Source of the DNA: Agapanthus africanus
Lineage: Eukaryota > Streptophyta > Magnoliopsida > Asparagales > Amaryllidaceae
Reading direction: 5' to 3'
Length of the DNA: 64,000 bases
Assembly: GCA_030015575.1 (NCBI GenBank)
Contig: CM057347.1
Location: forward strand, 410,100,248-410,164,247
A program made the translations under genes and the position numbers. Below are positions 36,675-48,903 of the stretch, piece after piece; within the stretch, counting starts at the first letter, position 1, and each line of letters begins with the position of its first letter. A model generated the notes under the pieces. That model did not search any database and was not told the DNA's origin. It saw only the letters and a list, made by a program, of their open reading frames with translations.

Positions 36675-37229
36675 AATCTAAAGGGAACTAAAGAGAACCC
36701 TATTAGGGTTCTATTAATAGAGCTCTGCTCTCTAAAAAGATTTTTCTTGTGATCATTAATGGAGCTTTGCTCCTTTCAAATCATATAGAAGAACTTTTGT
36801 GAGTTTTTCATGGACCTTGATGATTTAAGATGGAATTCTATTTTTGATGAACTATATCATCTTCTTAGAGCAAAGCTCTCAATGTTCTCGGGGGCCTTCT
36901 CCTCTTTGCTGTGTTGTTGCCATGTGATTTTAGATAGTATATAACTGTCAGTCTTGGATTCTTTGTAGAGTGGTGATAGCTTAGAAAACTGGGTTAGGAT
37001 CTGTTATCTAAGACTTTTCAACTTTATGAGTCATGAGGGTCTCATAAAGAATTTTCTCCCTATTGGTCGAGAGGATCCTGTAGGTGTAATTTCTCCTTAA
37101 GAATCGTGAGGATTCCTAAGTGTGTTTTCTCTTGAAAGTCGTAAGGATCTCATAAGAGAATTTACTCCCTTACGAGTCGTGAGGATCTCGTAGGTGATGG
37201 ACGAAGTTGTCCTTATCCGCATTTCACAG
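36675..37229. other. Tat-2 3' internal region after the Tekay insertion
   Basis: This is the continuation of the Tat-2 sequence interrupted at 25602. It has many short odd palindromes (for example GAGCTTTGCTC and AGAGCAAAGCTCT) and three to four copies of a GTCGTGAGGATCTC-type repeat that is amplified again at 39770-40320. No coding sequence is recognised, and the PMD gene found at this place in Tat-3 is missing. Confidence 0.6.
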
Positions 37230-39095
37230 AGTTAAGGGTTGCTCTGGATGCTTCCCACGGGTTCACTGCCGTGTTTGGCGAGGGCCAGGCTCCGCTCTGG
37301 ACGTTTTCCAGGGTACCGTAGTTTAACGACATCACGGTCGAGGTTAAGGACATCATAGTCCGTGGTTTTAAGGACTCCAAAGTCCGTTGTTAGTTTTAAG
37401 ACATCACGGTCGAGGTTAAGGACATCATAGTCCATGAGTTTAAGGACCTCACAGTCCGATGTTAGTTTAAAGACATCACGGTCGAGGTTAAGGACCTCAT
37501 AGTCCGTGGATTTAAGGACTCCACTGTCCAATGTTAGTTTTAAGACATTGTGGTCGAGATTAAGGACATCATAGTCCATGAGTTTAAGGACCTCACAGTC
37601 CAATGTTAGTTTTAAGACATCACGGTCGAGGTTAAGGACATCATAGTCCGTGAGTTTAAGGACCTCACAGTCCGATGTTAGTTTTAAGACATCACAGTCG
37701 AGGTTAAGGAAATCATAGTCCATGAGCTTAAGGACCTCACAGTCCGATGTTAGTTTTAAGACATCACGGTCGAGGTTAAGGACATCATAGTCCGTGTGGT
37801 TGTCGGGACCCGTCACCTCTTTGAAGACGTTGAGGAATTACAACGACAAATATCAAAGGAATGACGAGATGTACCCTTGAGCCAAGGTGAAATTAGTTTA
37901 AGAAATCATTACGGTTGATTGTTAGTATTAAGACATCACGGTCGAGGTTAAGGACATCATAGTCCGTGGATTTAAGGACTCCACCGTCCGATGTTAGTTT
38001 TAAGACATCACGGTCGAGATTAAGGACATCATAGTCCGTGGCTTTAAGGACTCCACAGTCCAATGTTTGCTCTGGATGCTTCCCACGGGTTCACTGCCGT
38101 GTTCTGCGAGGACCAGGCTCCGCTTTGGATGCTTCACACGGGTTCACTGCCGTGCTCTGCGAGGACCAGGATCCGCTCTGGACGTTTTCCACGGGGTCAA
38201 AAAGTGACATAATCCGCGTTCCACGTAGCCAGGAATTTTGCTCTGGATGCTTCACACGGGTTCACTGCCGTGTTCTGCGAGGACCAGGCTCCGCTCTGGA
38301 TTCTTCACACGGGTTCACTGCCGTGCTCTGCGAGGACCAGGATCCGCTCTGGACATTTTCCACGGGGTCAAAAAGTGACATAATCCGCGTTCCACGTAGC
38401 CAGGAATTTTGCTCTGGATGCTTCCCATGGGTTCACTGCCGTGTTCTGCGAGGACCAGGCTCCACTCTGGATGCTTCACACGGGTTTACTGCCGTGCTCT
38501 GCGAGGACCAGGATCCGCTCTGGACGTTTTCCACGGGGTCAAAAAGTGACATAATCCGCGTCCCACGTAGCCAGGAATTTTGCTTTGGATGCTTCCCACG
38601 GGTTCATTGTCGTATTCTGCGAGGACCAGGCTCCGCTCTGGATGCTTCACACTGGTTCATTGCCATGCTCTGTGAGGACCAGGATCCGCTCTGGACGTTT
38701 TCCACAGGGTCAGAAGTGACATAATCCGCGTTCCAGGTAGCCAGGAATTTTGCTCTAGATGCTTCCCACGGGTTCACTGCCGTGTTCGGCGAGGACTAGG
38801 CTCCGTTCTGGATGCTTCACATGGGTTCACTGCCGTGCTCTGCGAGGACCAAGATCCGCTCTGGACGTTTTCCACGGGATCAGAAGTGACATAATCTGCG
38901 TTTCACGTAGCCAGGAATTTTGCTCTAGATGCTTCCCACGGGTTCACTGCCGTGTTCGGTGAGGACTAGGCTCCGCTCTTGATGCTTCACACGGGTTCGC
39001 TGCCGTGCTCTGCGAGGACCAGGATCCGCTCTGGACGTTTTCCACGGGGTCAGAAATGACATAATCCGCTTTCTACGTAGCCAGGAATTTTGCCT
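37230..39095. repeat. 171-bp higher-order satellite, interrupted by the 72-bp array
   Basis: Units of 170-171 bp run from 38065 to about 39095 (GCCAGGAATTTT recurs near 38231, 38402, 38573, 38743, 38913 and 39083). Each unit is made of subunits of 53, 53 and 65 bp that all start GCTCTGGA. A partial unit also sits at 37230-37312. Between them, 37318-38064 is LTR-type 72-bp array plus the conserved block (37805-37877), so one tandem repeat is spliced into another. Amplified repeats in this 3' region are a known habit of Tat elements such as Retand and Ogre. Confidence 0.9.
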
Positions 39096-40600
39096 TTATC
39101 TGCATTTCACGGAGTCGGGGTTTGACTCTTGGTTATCCATGTACCTCCGAGTCATAGAACTGGGGTTGCCGCTATTCCGCTTTGCTGTGATGTTGTGTTT
39201 GTCGTAATGAAACGGATGTTGAGATGATCTCTAGGCCATCTGTGAACCGTTGAGATTTGGCTTCTTCTTCCGATGAAACCTGGGGAGGAGTGTGACTCCC
39301 TCTTTGTTTGTGCCCCTGGATTGTATACAGGGATTGATGTAATATCACCTGTAGGGCATAAATTTTATTTTTATTTTTCAATTCTTTCCGCGATGCTCTA
39401 TCATTTCAGCTTTTATATTGTGAAGGTCGCGATTGCCCAATCATTTCGGCTATTTTTCGCGGTGCCCAATCATTTCAGCTATTTATTTTATTTTTACTCG
39501 CTGCTTTTTATTGCGAGTTGCCCAATCATTTCGGCTATTTTGCATGCATACATTTTTTACTTGCTGCTTCTGTTGCAAGCTGCCCCATCATTTCGGCTAT
39601 TTCGTATGCATGTGTGGCCCGCAAGCTTTTTGCCGCCAGCTTGGGATTAGACACCGATTTCGGCATCAGCACCGCTACAACTGGAATATTTCCAGGAGCG
39701 AATCATCATTTGCCTCTGTCGATATCGAACAAAGATGGCTTAGCGAACAGGGTTAGGATCCTGTCGACTAAGGCTTTTAACTTCATGAACCGTAAGGATC
39801 TCACAAAGGTATTTCTTCCTGCGAGTCGTGAGGTCTCGTAGGTGTGTTTTCTCCTTAGGAATCGTGAGGATTCCTAAGTGCATGTTCTCCTGTAAGTCGT
39901 AAGGATCTTACAAGAGGGTTTTCTCCTTATACGTCGAGAGGACTTACAAAGGTTGTTCACCATATGGATATATCCCTAGTCACGGATGAGACTTTGTTAG
40001 GGAAATGTTTATTCGCGTCTGTGGATTGTATACAAGGGTCAGCATTGAGCCGCTTGTAGGGCAGTATTGGAAGTTGTGGGGGCTGCTTAAGAACAGGTTC
40101 AGGTCTCTGTAGCTTAAGGCTTTCAGATCTTATGAGCCGTGAGGGTCTCATAAGAGGATTCTCCTTACGAGTCGTGAGGGTCTCGCAAGTGTAATTTCTC
40201 CTTAGGAATCGTGAGGATTCCTAAGTGTGTTTCTCCCTTGTGAGTCGTAAGGATCTCACGCGGGTGGTTTCTCCTTACAAAGTCGAGAGGACCTTGCAAG
40301 TGTCTTTTAACGAGGTTACGCCCTTTCGGGTTTTCACAAACACTCGCCGGTAGCCCTGCTGTTTTTACTCACGGAGCCCTTTCGGGTTTTCATCCGTGCC
40401 CATTTTGCTTATGGACATACCGTTTTTTTGATTTTTATTTCTTTTCTCTTTTTTTATTCGAACGAGGTTGTGCCCTTTTCGGGTTTTCATAAGACTCGCC
40501 GGTAGCCCTGCTGTTTTTACTCACGGAGCCCTTTCGGGTTTTCATCCATGCCCATTTTGCTTATGGACATACCGTTTCCCTTTTTTTTATTCTCTTTTTT
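39096..40600. repeat. Further short tandem repeats of the Tat-2 3' region
   Basis: Three families are visible. GCCCAATCATTTCGGCTATTT and close variants occur at about 39399, 39436, 39462, 39519 and 39581. A unit of about 60 bp built around GTCGTGAGGATCTC and GGAATCGTGAGGATTCC fills 39770-40310. Two direct repeats of about 125 bp, 153 bp apart, start at 40308 and 40461 (GGAGCCCTTTCGGGTTTTCA). No gene is supported. Confidence 0.75.
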
Positions 40601-40835
40601 TTGTATCAGATTTGGGATGCTGCAATCCACCGTAGTTTATCGACATCTCGATCAACTGCTAGTTTTAGGACATAGTGGTCCGTTGCTAGTTTAAGGACGT
40701 TTCGGTCCGTTTTTAGTTTAGGGACGTTTCGGTCCATTGTAAAGTAAGCCGGTTACTACTTATAAAGTTTGGGCTTAGGAAGATAGCGAGCGGACATAGT
40801 CGTCGTCATCTATCATTGACCTAGGCCGTGACTCG
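40601..40835. other. Spacer between satellite region and Tat-2 integrase
   Basis: This contains three or four units of the 27-bp LTR-type repeat (about 40645-40740: agtttaaggacgtttcggtcc) and a short unique stretch leading into the integrase end. No coding sequence is present. Confidence 0.65.
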
Positions 40836-42014
40836 TTAGGCGTAGTATTTCTTCAAGAAGCGACCGTTTATTGGCCTGAAAGGTCTTTCACCATGCATGT
40901 CCACGAGTAGATAGGCTCCACCCTGGTAGACCTTGTCTATGATGTACGGGCCTTCATAGTTCGGCTCGAATTTTCCCCGCTTAGCATGATTGGGGATCAT
41001 AGGTCTTTTGACTACTAGCACGAGTTCGCCTTGGCGGAATGTCCTTGGTCTAGTCAATCTTTCGTATGAGCGCGTCATCTTTGCTTTATAAGCCTCCATA
41101 TTTTGTTGCGCTATGAGCCGGGTTTCATCAAGGGCATCGAGCTCCTTAAGCCGAAGGTGAGCATTCTCTTCGTCCGTTAGCTCATAATGGACTGCCACTC
41201 GTAAAGAGGGTAATTCTATCTCAAGGGGGAGTACCGCTTCTGTACCGAATACCAACGCGTACGGCGTTGTGTTCGTGGCCGTCTTGAACGTAGTTCGATA
41301 TGCCCAAAGAGCTTCAGGCAGTCTCTCGTGCCAGTCTTTTTTATTTCGGGACACCGTCTTCTTCACAATCTTTGTTAGGGTCTTGTTAAAAGCTTCAGCT
41401 AGACCGTTGGCTCGGGGATTATAAACTGAAGAGTATCTCCAGTCTATGTTGTGCTGTTGTGCGAAGCGGCTGATTTTATGGCTTCTGTAGGCTGGCCCGT
41501 TATTGGAAATGATCCGTCGCGGAGTTCCAAACCGATAAATAACGTGCGTCTTGAAGAAATGGAGGATATTCTCCGTCTTCACTTCCCTCAGCGGCACTGC
41601 TTCTGCCCATTTGGAGAAGTAATCAGTTGTCGCCAAAATGAATCGATGTCCTCTAGACGATGCTGGTTCGATAGGGCCGATTATGTCGGTTCCTCACATT
41701 TCGAACAACCAGCTAGCCACTGTCGGATATAACGGATTCGGATGCTGATGGATAAAGTCCCCATGGATCTGGCATGAGTGGCATTGCCTCGCATACTCAA
41801 GGCAGTCCTGGATCATCGTGGGCAAATAATAACCCATCCGTTTGATCTTCAGCTTCATCATCGGCCTGGCTTGGTGAGAATCGCAGAGTCCGTCATGAGT
41901 TTCTTGGACGACTCTTCTTGCTTCTTCAGGTCCCAGGCATCTCAGCCATAAAAAGTTAAATGACCTCTTGTACAGAGTATTATTGACGAAAGCGAAAGGC
42001 AGAGCTCGTTTCAT
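40836..42014 (-). pseudogene. Tat-2 integrase region
   Basis: The zinc-binding part (CHSCQIHGDFIHQHPNPLYP) and core (TTDYFSKWAEAVPL, NIDWRYSSVYNP) run to the C-terminus ending NGRFLKKYYA at 40836. It is more continuous than in Tat-1 and clearly the same family. Confidence 0.92.
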
Positions 42015-42101
42015 AAGCTGATGTCCTGAGGACGCATCTTCAGGCGTTTGACGGGATTTGAAGTAGTTTATAAAGACTTCTCTCCAATCCTTAGCCTTTT
42101 C

Positions 42102-44102
42102 CTAGTCTTTTATTTGCAGGGCCGTCTGCTCAGTCGCTTCCTTTTCTTCGGACGACTCCGGAGATACTTCTGCCGGTGCAAGAACCCAACGGCTTTGTAC
42201 CACGATTCTTACGTCATCGAGTTTCTCATCGGCCAATTCTTTAGCAAGCTTGGCTAATGCATCCGCTTTGCTATTTTCCGCACGCGGTATGCTTTCTAAG
42301 GTGTAGGAAGGGATTTGGGTTAGCAGTTGCTGTACCCTCTCGCCGTACTTCACCAACTCTGGTTTGCACGTTTGGTAGTCGCTATTTACTTGACTAACGA
42401 CCAGTTGGGAGTCTCCGTATATGAGGAGGTTCTCAATCCCCATGTCGATGGCGATCTCGAGACCTGCTATCAAAGCTTCATACTCGGCTTCGTTGTTTGT
42501 CCTCGGCTCTGTTAAGGAGAAGGAAAAGCGCATTATCCCTCCTTGTAGAGTTACGAAAATGAGGCCTACCCCCGATTTGATCATTGGCGTGCTTTGTTTG
42601 CGCTTCTTCATGGAAGACGCTCCATCGAAATAAAGTTCCCATCGGGTATCACTACCGTCGATCGCATCAAACGCATGTTCGTCTGGCAGTTCACAATTCA
42701 AAGGGGAATCGGCCGGTATCGGATGCTCAGCGAGAAAGTCGGCGATGGCCTGGCCTTTCACCGCCTTAAGAGGCCGATAAGTTATCGAGAATTCCATCAA
42801 GAGTAAAGCCCATTTAGCAAGCCGTCCTGTTAATATGGCCTTCGACGTCAAGTATTTGGGTGGATCCACTTTTGATATGAGATGGACCTCTTGTGCCAAT
42901 GCGTAGTGTCTGAGCTTCGTTATCGCGAAGATCAACGCCAGGCAGTGTTTTCCGATGGGAGAATAATTGCTTTCTGCCCCTAGTAGAACTCGGCTCAAAT
43001 AGTAAAGAGCTCTCTCCTTCCCCTGGTCGTTCTCTTGTGCCCATAATGCACTTAAGGAACCTTCGAGGGCTGTTGTATAAAGAATAAGGGGCTTTCTCTT
43101 GACCGGAGCGGCCAACACTGGCGGGTTCTGCAGATACTGCTTGATTTCGTCCAGCGCGCCTTGGCATTTGTGATCTCAGACGAACAAGGTTCCTTTTTTC
43201 ATCAAGTGGTTATAAGGACGGCACTTGCTACAGAGATTGGCTATAAATCGCTGGATATACGCGAGCTTTCCCTGGAGAGACCGCAATTGCTTGAGAGTCT
43301 TTGGCAGAGGCATTTCCATAATCGCCTTAATCTTTGACGTATCTATCTCGATACCTCGGTGTCGGACGATGAATCCTAGGAATTTACCTGAGGACACTCC
43401 GAACGCGCATTTGAAAGGGTTCATCTTCAAGTTGTATTGCCGAAGGCGTTGAAATACAATCTTCAGATGTTCAAGATGTTCCTCGTATGATTTACTTTTA
43501 ACCACGAGGTTGTCGATATAACATTCGACGATTTCATGTATGAGGTCATCGAAGATTCTTGTCATGGCCCTCTGATAGGTGGCACCGGCGTTTTTTAGAC
43601 CGAAGGGCATCACCTTGTAGCAGAATATACCCAAAGGGGTCCGGAAAGCGGTGTGCTTCTGTTCTTCAGGATGCATCTTTATCTGATTATATCCTGATGA
43701 GCCGTCCATGAAGGAGAAAACTTCGTGAGTGGACGTGTTATCTATCATCAGCTCAATGACCGGTACTGGAAAATCGTCCTTCGGGCAAGTTTTATTGAGA
43801 TCCCGAAAGTCCACACATATGCGTACTGTCCCATTTTTCTTCATCACCAGGACGATGTTGGCGATCCAGTCAGGGTACTGAACCTCTTGGATGGAACCTG
43901 AATCGATTAGTTTCTTGACCTCGGCGTTGATACTCATCTCAAGCTCAAGCTGCATTCTTCTTGGTGCTTGTTTGATTGGCTTAACGTCCGGGGATATCGC
44001 CAATTTGTGGACAGCAATTTCTGGATCTAGTCCTGGCATCTCGGAATAGTTCCATGCGAAGCAATCTCTATGCTGCATAAGCACGTCTTTTAGTGCGGCC
44101 AC
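42102..44102 (-). pseudogene. Tat-2 reverse transcriptase and both RNases H
   Basis: The RT spans about 43350-43890 (IRTVRICVDFRDLNK-type segment, FMDGSSGYNQIKMH, HEIVECYID). RNase H spans about 42700-43100. The archaeal-type RNase H spans about 42360-42640 (WELYFDGASS, GGIMRFSFSLTEPRTNNEAE, GDSQLVVSQVNSDYQ). The lineage-defining double RNase H is retained. Confidence 0.93.
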
Positions 44103-44138
44103 CCTTTCTTCAGATAGCAGCTCACTAACGAATGTCGG

Positions 44139-45203
44139 TCACGGATCATTTGCCGTCCCCAAATCAATTTTCTTGAGGTTATCTGCAGTAGTGTGTATTC
44201 CATCTTCCAGCTCTTTTCGCGCCGGTGGAAACTCTGAGATCACCTCGTCGTCATTGTTTTCGAAGAACCAGGGGAAGTCATCCATATTCTCGGGTTCTTC
44301 TTTTGATAGTGTTATCATATGACAAGTACGAGCTCGCTTCCACGACCGATATTGATCTGGTTCTACTCTCGCGGATTTGGGTTCATGCTTCTGCGGCGGG
44401 GTTACCCTCCAGCTGCTGGATAGAGCGAACTTGCCGAGCTGATATTGGTCTTCGATCCAGTTCTTGAAGGTGAAGCGGTCGAGAGGATGTCCAATTGCTC
44501 GGTGATAGGAGCAATAATCCGGATGATGAACTTCACCTGCTTGCTCGGGGTGCTTGGACTCTGGGAGTGTAAGCATCTGATGTCTTATGGCAAGATCAAG
44601 TATCTTCTTTGTTTTGTCTTGAGGAAAAGAGTATGCTCGACTCATCTTCTTCATAAGGGACAAATCCGGGCCGCTCGATTCATGCTCGCGTGACTTCTTG
44701 GTCTCGCTTTGTCGCTGTCGAACGCCTCTTCCGCTCTTTGACTTGTTTCTGCCTCTGCGTCGGGTCTTTTGTATGACGGGTTGACAGGGAGGGGCACTTT
44801 CATCTTTCGCAGCCTGTTGAAGAAGGCGTTGCGTCCTGGCTTTCTCGTAGATGGCCATTTCGCGAATATGGTCGTCTCGAACTTTCTGACCTGCTTCCCT
44901 TATAAATTTGTCCATTTGTTCTTCAAACGATGGACTGGGCACTTTCACGTCGGGGGCTCTTTCTGGTTCAGGGTTAGCATTCTCCCATTGAGCATCTCCT
45001 TCTTCATCAAAGTCATGTACGACGTAGCAGTCGCGGAGTAGCTCCCGTTTCTTGGACCGAACATATCCAAGCCCGATCGCTTCCATTCTCCCGTTGGGCA
45101 ACTTGCGCTGAGTTCCGGGAACGTTCCAGATCCTATCATAGAACTTAGCTTTTCGAGCGGTCTGTTTGAAGGGTATCCCTTGGCGCTTCAATAGACTTTT
45201 CAA
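44139..45203 (-). pseudogene. Tat-2 protease-RT linker with duplicated zinc-finger module
   Basis: This 354-residue block contains RAYSFPQDKTKKILDLAIRH, then YCSYHRAIGHP, FKNWIEDQYQLGKFALSSSW and VTPPQKHEPKS. The same string of motifs occurs in the same order in gag of this element (47550-47820). It ends in ENMDDFPWFFENNDDEVISEF just before RT. The function is unknown; the module would be expected to bind nucleic acid. Confidence 0.8.
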
Positions 45204-45269
45204 GCCTTCTGTGTAATATCTAGGCAGACGGATGGGCTGTAGCCTGTCAAGTATAGAATCCGCGCCATG

Positions 45270-46559
45270 CTAAACTTCTTTCTCCACTCTTGTTTCCGTG
45301 GATCGGTAGAATAGGATTGCCTGTTCACCTTTTTGCCTGGGAGGGACATAAAACGTCTGTAGCTCTTCCCCACTGTAGGTATCAAGAGCGTCTAGCTCTT
45401 TATGATGTTTGGGCGGAACCATGGCAACTTGCAAACTTTGCTCTTCATCAGCGAATGATTGTATTGAAGGTCGAGCGGAGAATATAGCATGGACCTCATC
45501 TTCCGAGTCACTGCCAAAGATCAACATAGGAGCAGACGGTCCCGGCTTGTTGTACTGGGGTGGACCTAAATAAACTATCTCTTCCTCTTCCTCAGTATCA
45601 CTCCCGAAGACAGGAATGGTGGTGATAGCTTTGTTCTCCGGTTTGCAACATCTCTCTGTGTCCTCGAAATCTGGCAAAAAGTATTTTGCATCTTCGTACT
45701 TGCGGACTTCGTTCACAGAGTATGGGTTCAGCTCTCCTGTTACGGTATACTCGAGACCATCCTTAAAGTATTTCATACACTGATGTTGTGTAGAAGGGAT
45801 GATGTTGTACTCGTGTAACCAAGGCAGGCTAAGCAAAGCGTTATAGCATGTCTTGGCGTCAATGACATGAAATTTAATATCCATGACAAGTAGCCCGAAT
45901 CGTAATGTCAATATCACAGACCCGAGAGTCCACGATGACTGGGAGTTAAAACCAGAGATGGTGATTTTATCATGAGCGAGATGCTGGAGGCTCATGCAGA
46001 TTTTCTTCAACACTCGCACGTTGAGGAGATTGACGGAAGACCCATTGTCGACCAGGATTTTGCCTATCTTTATATCGTGGCAGTACCCTGAGACATAGAG
46101 GGGACGGTTGTGCTCGCACATCCTAAGGAGGAGGTCTTCATCGCCGAAGGTGGAATCGGCTGTGTGCACTTCCTCCAGCTCATCCTTCATCTTTTCTTCG
46201 GCAAGAAAGGCTTGAAATTGCTCTGGCTCTTGTAGTGCCTTGATCAATGAATCTCTCGCTTCTTTGGATAGTAAAAGGGCGTCGAGAATGCAGAGTTGCG
46301 AAGGTAACTTCCTCAAGTGTGCCAGAACGTTGTAGTCCACCTTGTTCTTCTTTGGAGGGTCCTTGGCAGTCAGCTCTTTCATGACTTGGTCATCCAGGAC
46401 GATATCCTCAGAGACCTTTTCTTTTCCCTTATCTTTTCTACTCGTGGGTCCGATGTTCTTTTCTGGAAGCGTGCGATTGCGCATCTGAATATTTTCACAG
46501 GTCTTTAGTTCTTCCTCTTTCCCCAAGGTGGATTCTTTAAAGAGAGGGCCAAGAGCCAT
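45270..46559 (-). pseudogene. Tat-2 aspartic protease region
   Basis: The protease is at about 45750-46110 (KIGKILVDNGSSVNLLNVRV, ITISGFNSQSSWTLGSVI, FHVIDAKTCYNALLSLPWLH). It is preceded by a charged K/E-rich stretch and followed by an acidic segment (SDTEEEEEIVYLGPPQY). Confidence 0.9.
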
Positions 46560-46592
46560 TTCCTCGTCAGAGTCGCTCCCGAAAGTGAGAAC

Positions 46593-48840
46593 CTACGATC
46601 CCCCGGTGTTGATCGTGTGACAGTTACCGGTAGTCCTTCTATGCTCCTCGGTCGTACTTCTCCGCTCCCGACGAGTTTTGCGTTTCATCCGCTTAAAATG
46701 TTGCCGGTGAGCAACATATCCCTGCCACCATCTTTTAAAAGCGTCGCACTCTTCGGTAGGGTGCAAAATCTTTCGATGATATGAGCAGTAGCTAGGATGC
46801 ATCCCTACTTCACCGACAGTGTTTCCTTCGGAGGGTGGTAGCTTCATTCCCATTGATATGGCTTTAGAAAACCTTTCCCTCATCTTGAACTTGTTTTTAT
46901 CCGCGACGGATGTTCCTTGATTCAGTGGGAGTGTCTCGACTCTTTCATCTAGTCCCGGCGTTTGGCTCTTTCAAGTATGGCCATCTCACGCTCCCGATCG
47001 GCTTTACTTTTCAGATGAATCTCATTCAGGAAGGTGTCGATCATTTCGTCTGACGGCCATAGAAGTTCTGGATCGGGACCTGCCCCCAGTCCCTTTGGGC
47101 AGGGAGCTTCTTCATTGTCTAGCGATGAATGAGAGATCACATAGCAACTTGCTACGTAATGCTCAGATCCATCCGACGAGTCTTCTCCATCCTCTTCGTC
47201 CTCAAGGACGTGGCCGAGGAACTCTTGGAGCATGATTGGGGTTCGCGTCTTTTGATTATACTCTTCCAGCGCATCAATCTGTTTCTGTAGGTCCGTGCGC
47301 TTGTCGCCAGGCTTCACGGGCTTCTTGGACTTCTTCTTCTTTTTCGAAGATTTCAGCGGCTGGGTATGAACACTTTGGCTATCACCACCAGTCTTTGGAG
47401 TTGGGCACGGCTTCAGCATCCCTTCGACGATCTGGGGTTCCAGCGGATTCTTCCACCTGATTGCTGGGCATGTCTGGAGATCGTTCAGCATTCTTTTCAT
47501 TCTGGCTGAAAGAACGACCTCCCATGGAGCTTCTTCAACAAAAGAGCACGTTGCCACCGGTGTATCCGTCTTCTTAGGAGTGTGCGGTTGTGGTGGGCTC
47601 ACTTTCCACTTTTCAGACAGCGCAAACTTGCCTTGTAGATACTGATCCTCGATCCATCCCTTAAAGACGAAGCAATCTTCGATCAGATGGCATACCGTTT
47701 GGTGGTAAGGGCAATAATTGGGATTATTCACTTCGCTGGGTTGCGGTGGTCACCTTGGATTCGGCAAATTGATAATCCTGTTGCGCATAGCTAGCTCGAA
47801 CAGCCTCTTCATTTTATCCCGCGGGAATGAGTAAGGGCGCTTCATTTTCTCATTATAATAGCGTCGTCTTTCCTCCAACTGATCTGCTAGTCTTGGAGCA
47901 CTGGGCTGTTGTTGGGTGTTCACAACAAAGATCGCCTTCCCTTTACCCTTTTCATTCCGCGGCTCCGGCTTCGGGGGAGATGGTCTATGACCCATCTGGT
48001 CCATTTGGGCCAGCTTGTCGATTAAAGCCTGGAACGTAGTCGGTTTGAAGAACATCATGAACTGTGAAATAGTTGCATGAGGGTCTAGGGTGGCCACGAA
48101 CATGCCCACCGCTGGTACTTCTTCGATGCGCTGTTCGCACTTTGACCACAGATTTCGCCATCGGATTGCGTATTGAACCCAAGTTTCGCCCGGCTTTACC
48201 CTTGCATTGATCAATGCTGTTATAGGGGTGCGTTCACTTGCGCTCGTGAATCGCTGGGTGAACAATAACTCCATTTCTGCGAAAGTCTTGACGGGGTCAT
48301 TTGGGAGTTCGGAGTACCACTCAAATGCCGTCTCCGATAAGCTGCCAACGAATTGGCGGAGCAGAAGCTTATCATCGCCACCGGTGTTGCCACAAAGAGC
48401 TCTGAACTAGGCGACGTGCTGGTGGGGATTACCCATCCCCTTGTACACGTGGAATTTCGGGATCGTATAGCCCGGTGGGTATTTTATCTGATCATACCAG
48501 CCTGGATACGGTCGCCCAGTCTTCACGACCTGGCAAGCCGCTTCATTTTCCTGGTGAACTCGTATTTGTTGAGCAATATAATCATCCAGGGCGGTCTTGG
48601 AGATAGTTTCCTCTTTGGCCATTGAAAGAGCCGGAGGTGGATTTGATGTTTCTCCTCTGTCGTCTTCGAGGATAATCGAAGGGTCTTCGGCTGGAGAATC
48701 TGGCTATATCATCATCCCGACCATGTCTTGGAAGAGAAGTGTCATTCGCTTTATGTTAGCCGCTTGCTCCGCAGCTTCTTTGTCCTTCTTTTCGAGCATT
48801 CTCCGAAGGAATTCAGCATCAGTCTCGTGTTCATGACGTT
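46593..48840 (-). pseudogene. Tat-2 gag region
   Basis: The capsid signature GRPYPGWYDQIKYPPGYTIP is near 48500 and MELLFTQRFTSASERTPITA near 48250. Zinc-finger-like motifs are YCPYHQTVCHLIEDCFVFK near 47700 and YCSYHRKILHPTEECDAFK near 46780, with a KKKKKSKKPVKPGDKRTDL tract near 47320. The order matches Tat-1. Confidence 0.9.
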
Positions 48841-48903
48841 GTTCCGATGAGCCTCCGGGCTTTCTTTTGGCCCGGTGAGTGCGGCCATGGCAGTCAGCAT
48901 CTC

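Noticed and set aside
37232-37816. Long minus-strand frame with leucine-rich-looking repeats (DYDVLNLDRDVLKLT)
   Set aside because: It is a translation of the 72-bp LTR array. The period is a multiple of three, so one stop-free unit keeps the frame open; the same happens at 22037, 50734 and 57260. It is not a leucine-rich repeat gene.
38038-38724. Plus-strand frame of about 230 codons with repeated SGCFPRVHCRVLRG
   Set aside because: It is a read through the 171-bp satellite, again a multiple of three. No start context, promoter or domain is present.
37230-39095. Possible CRISPR-like array (regular repeats)
   Set aside because: The repeats are contiguous tandem units without unique spacers, in a plant retroelement.
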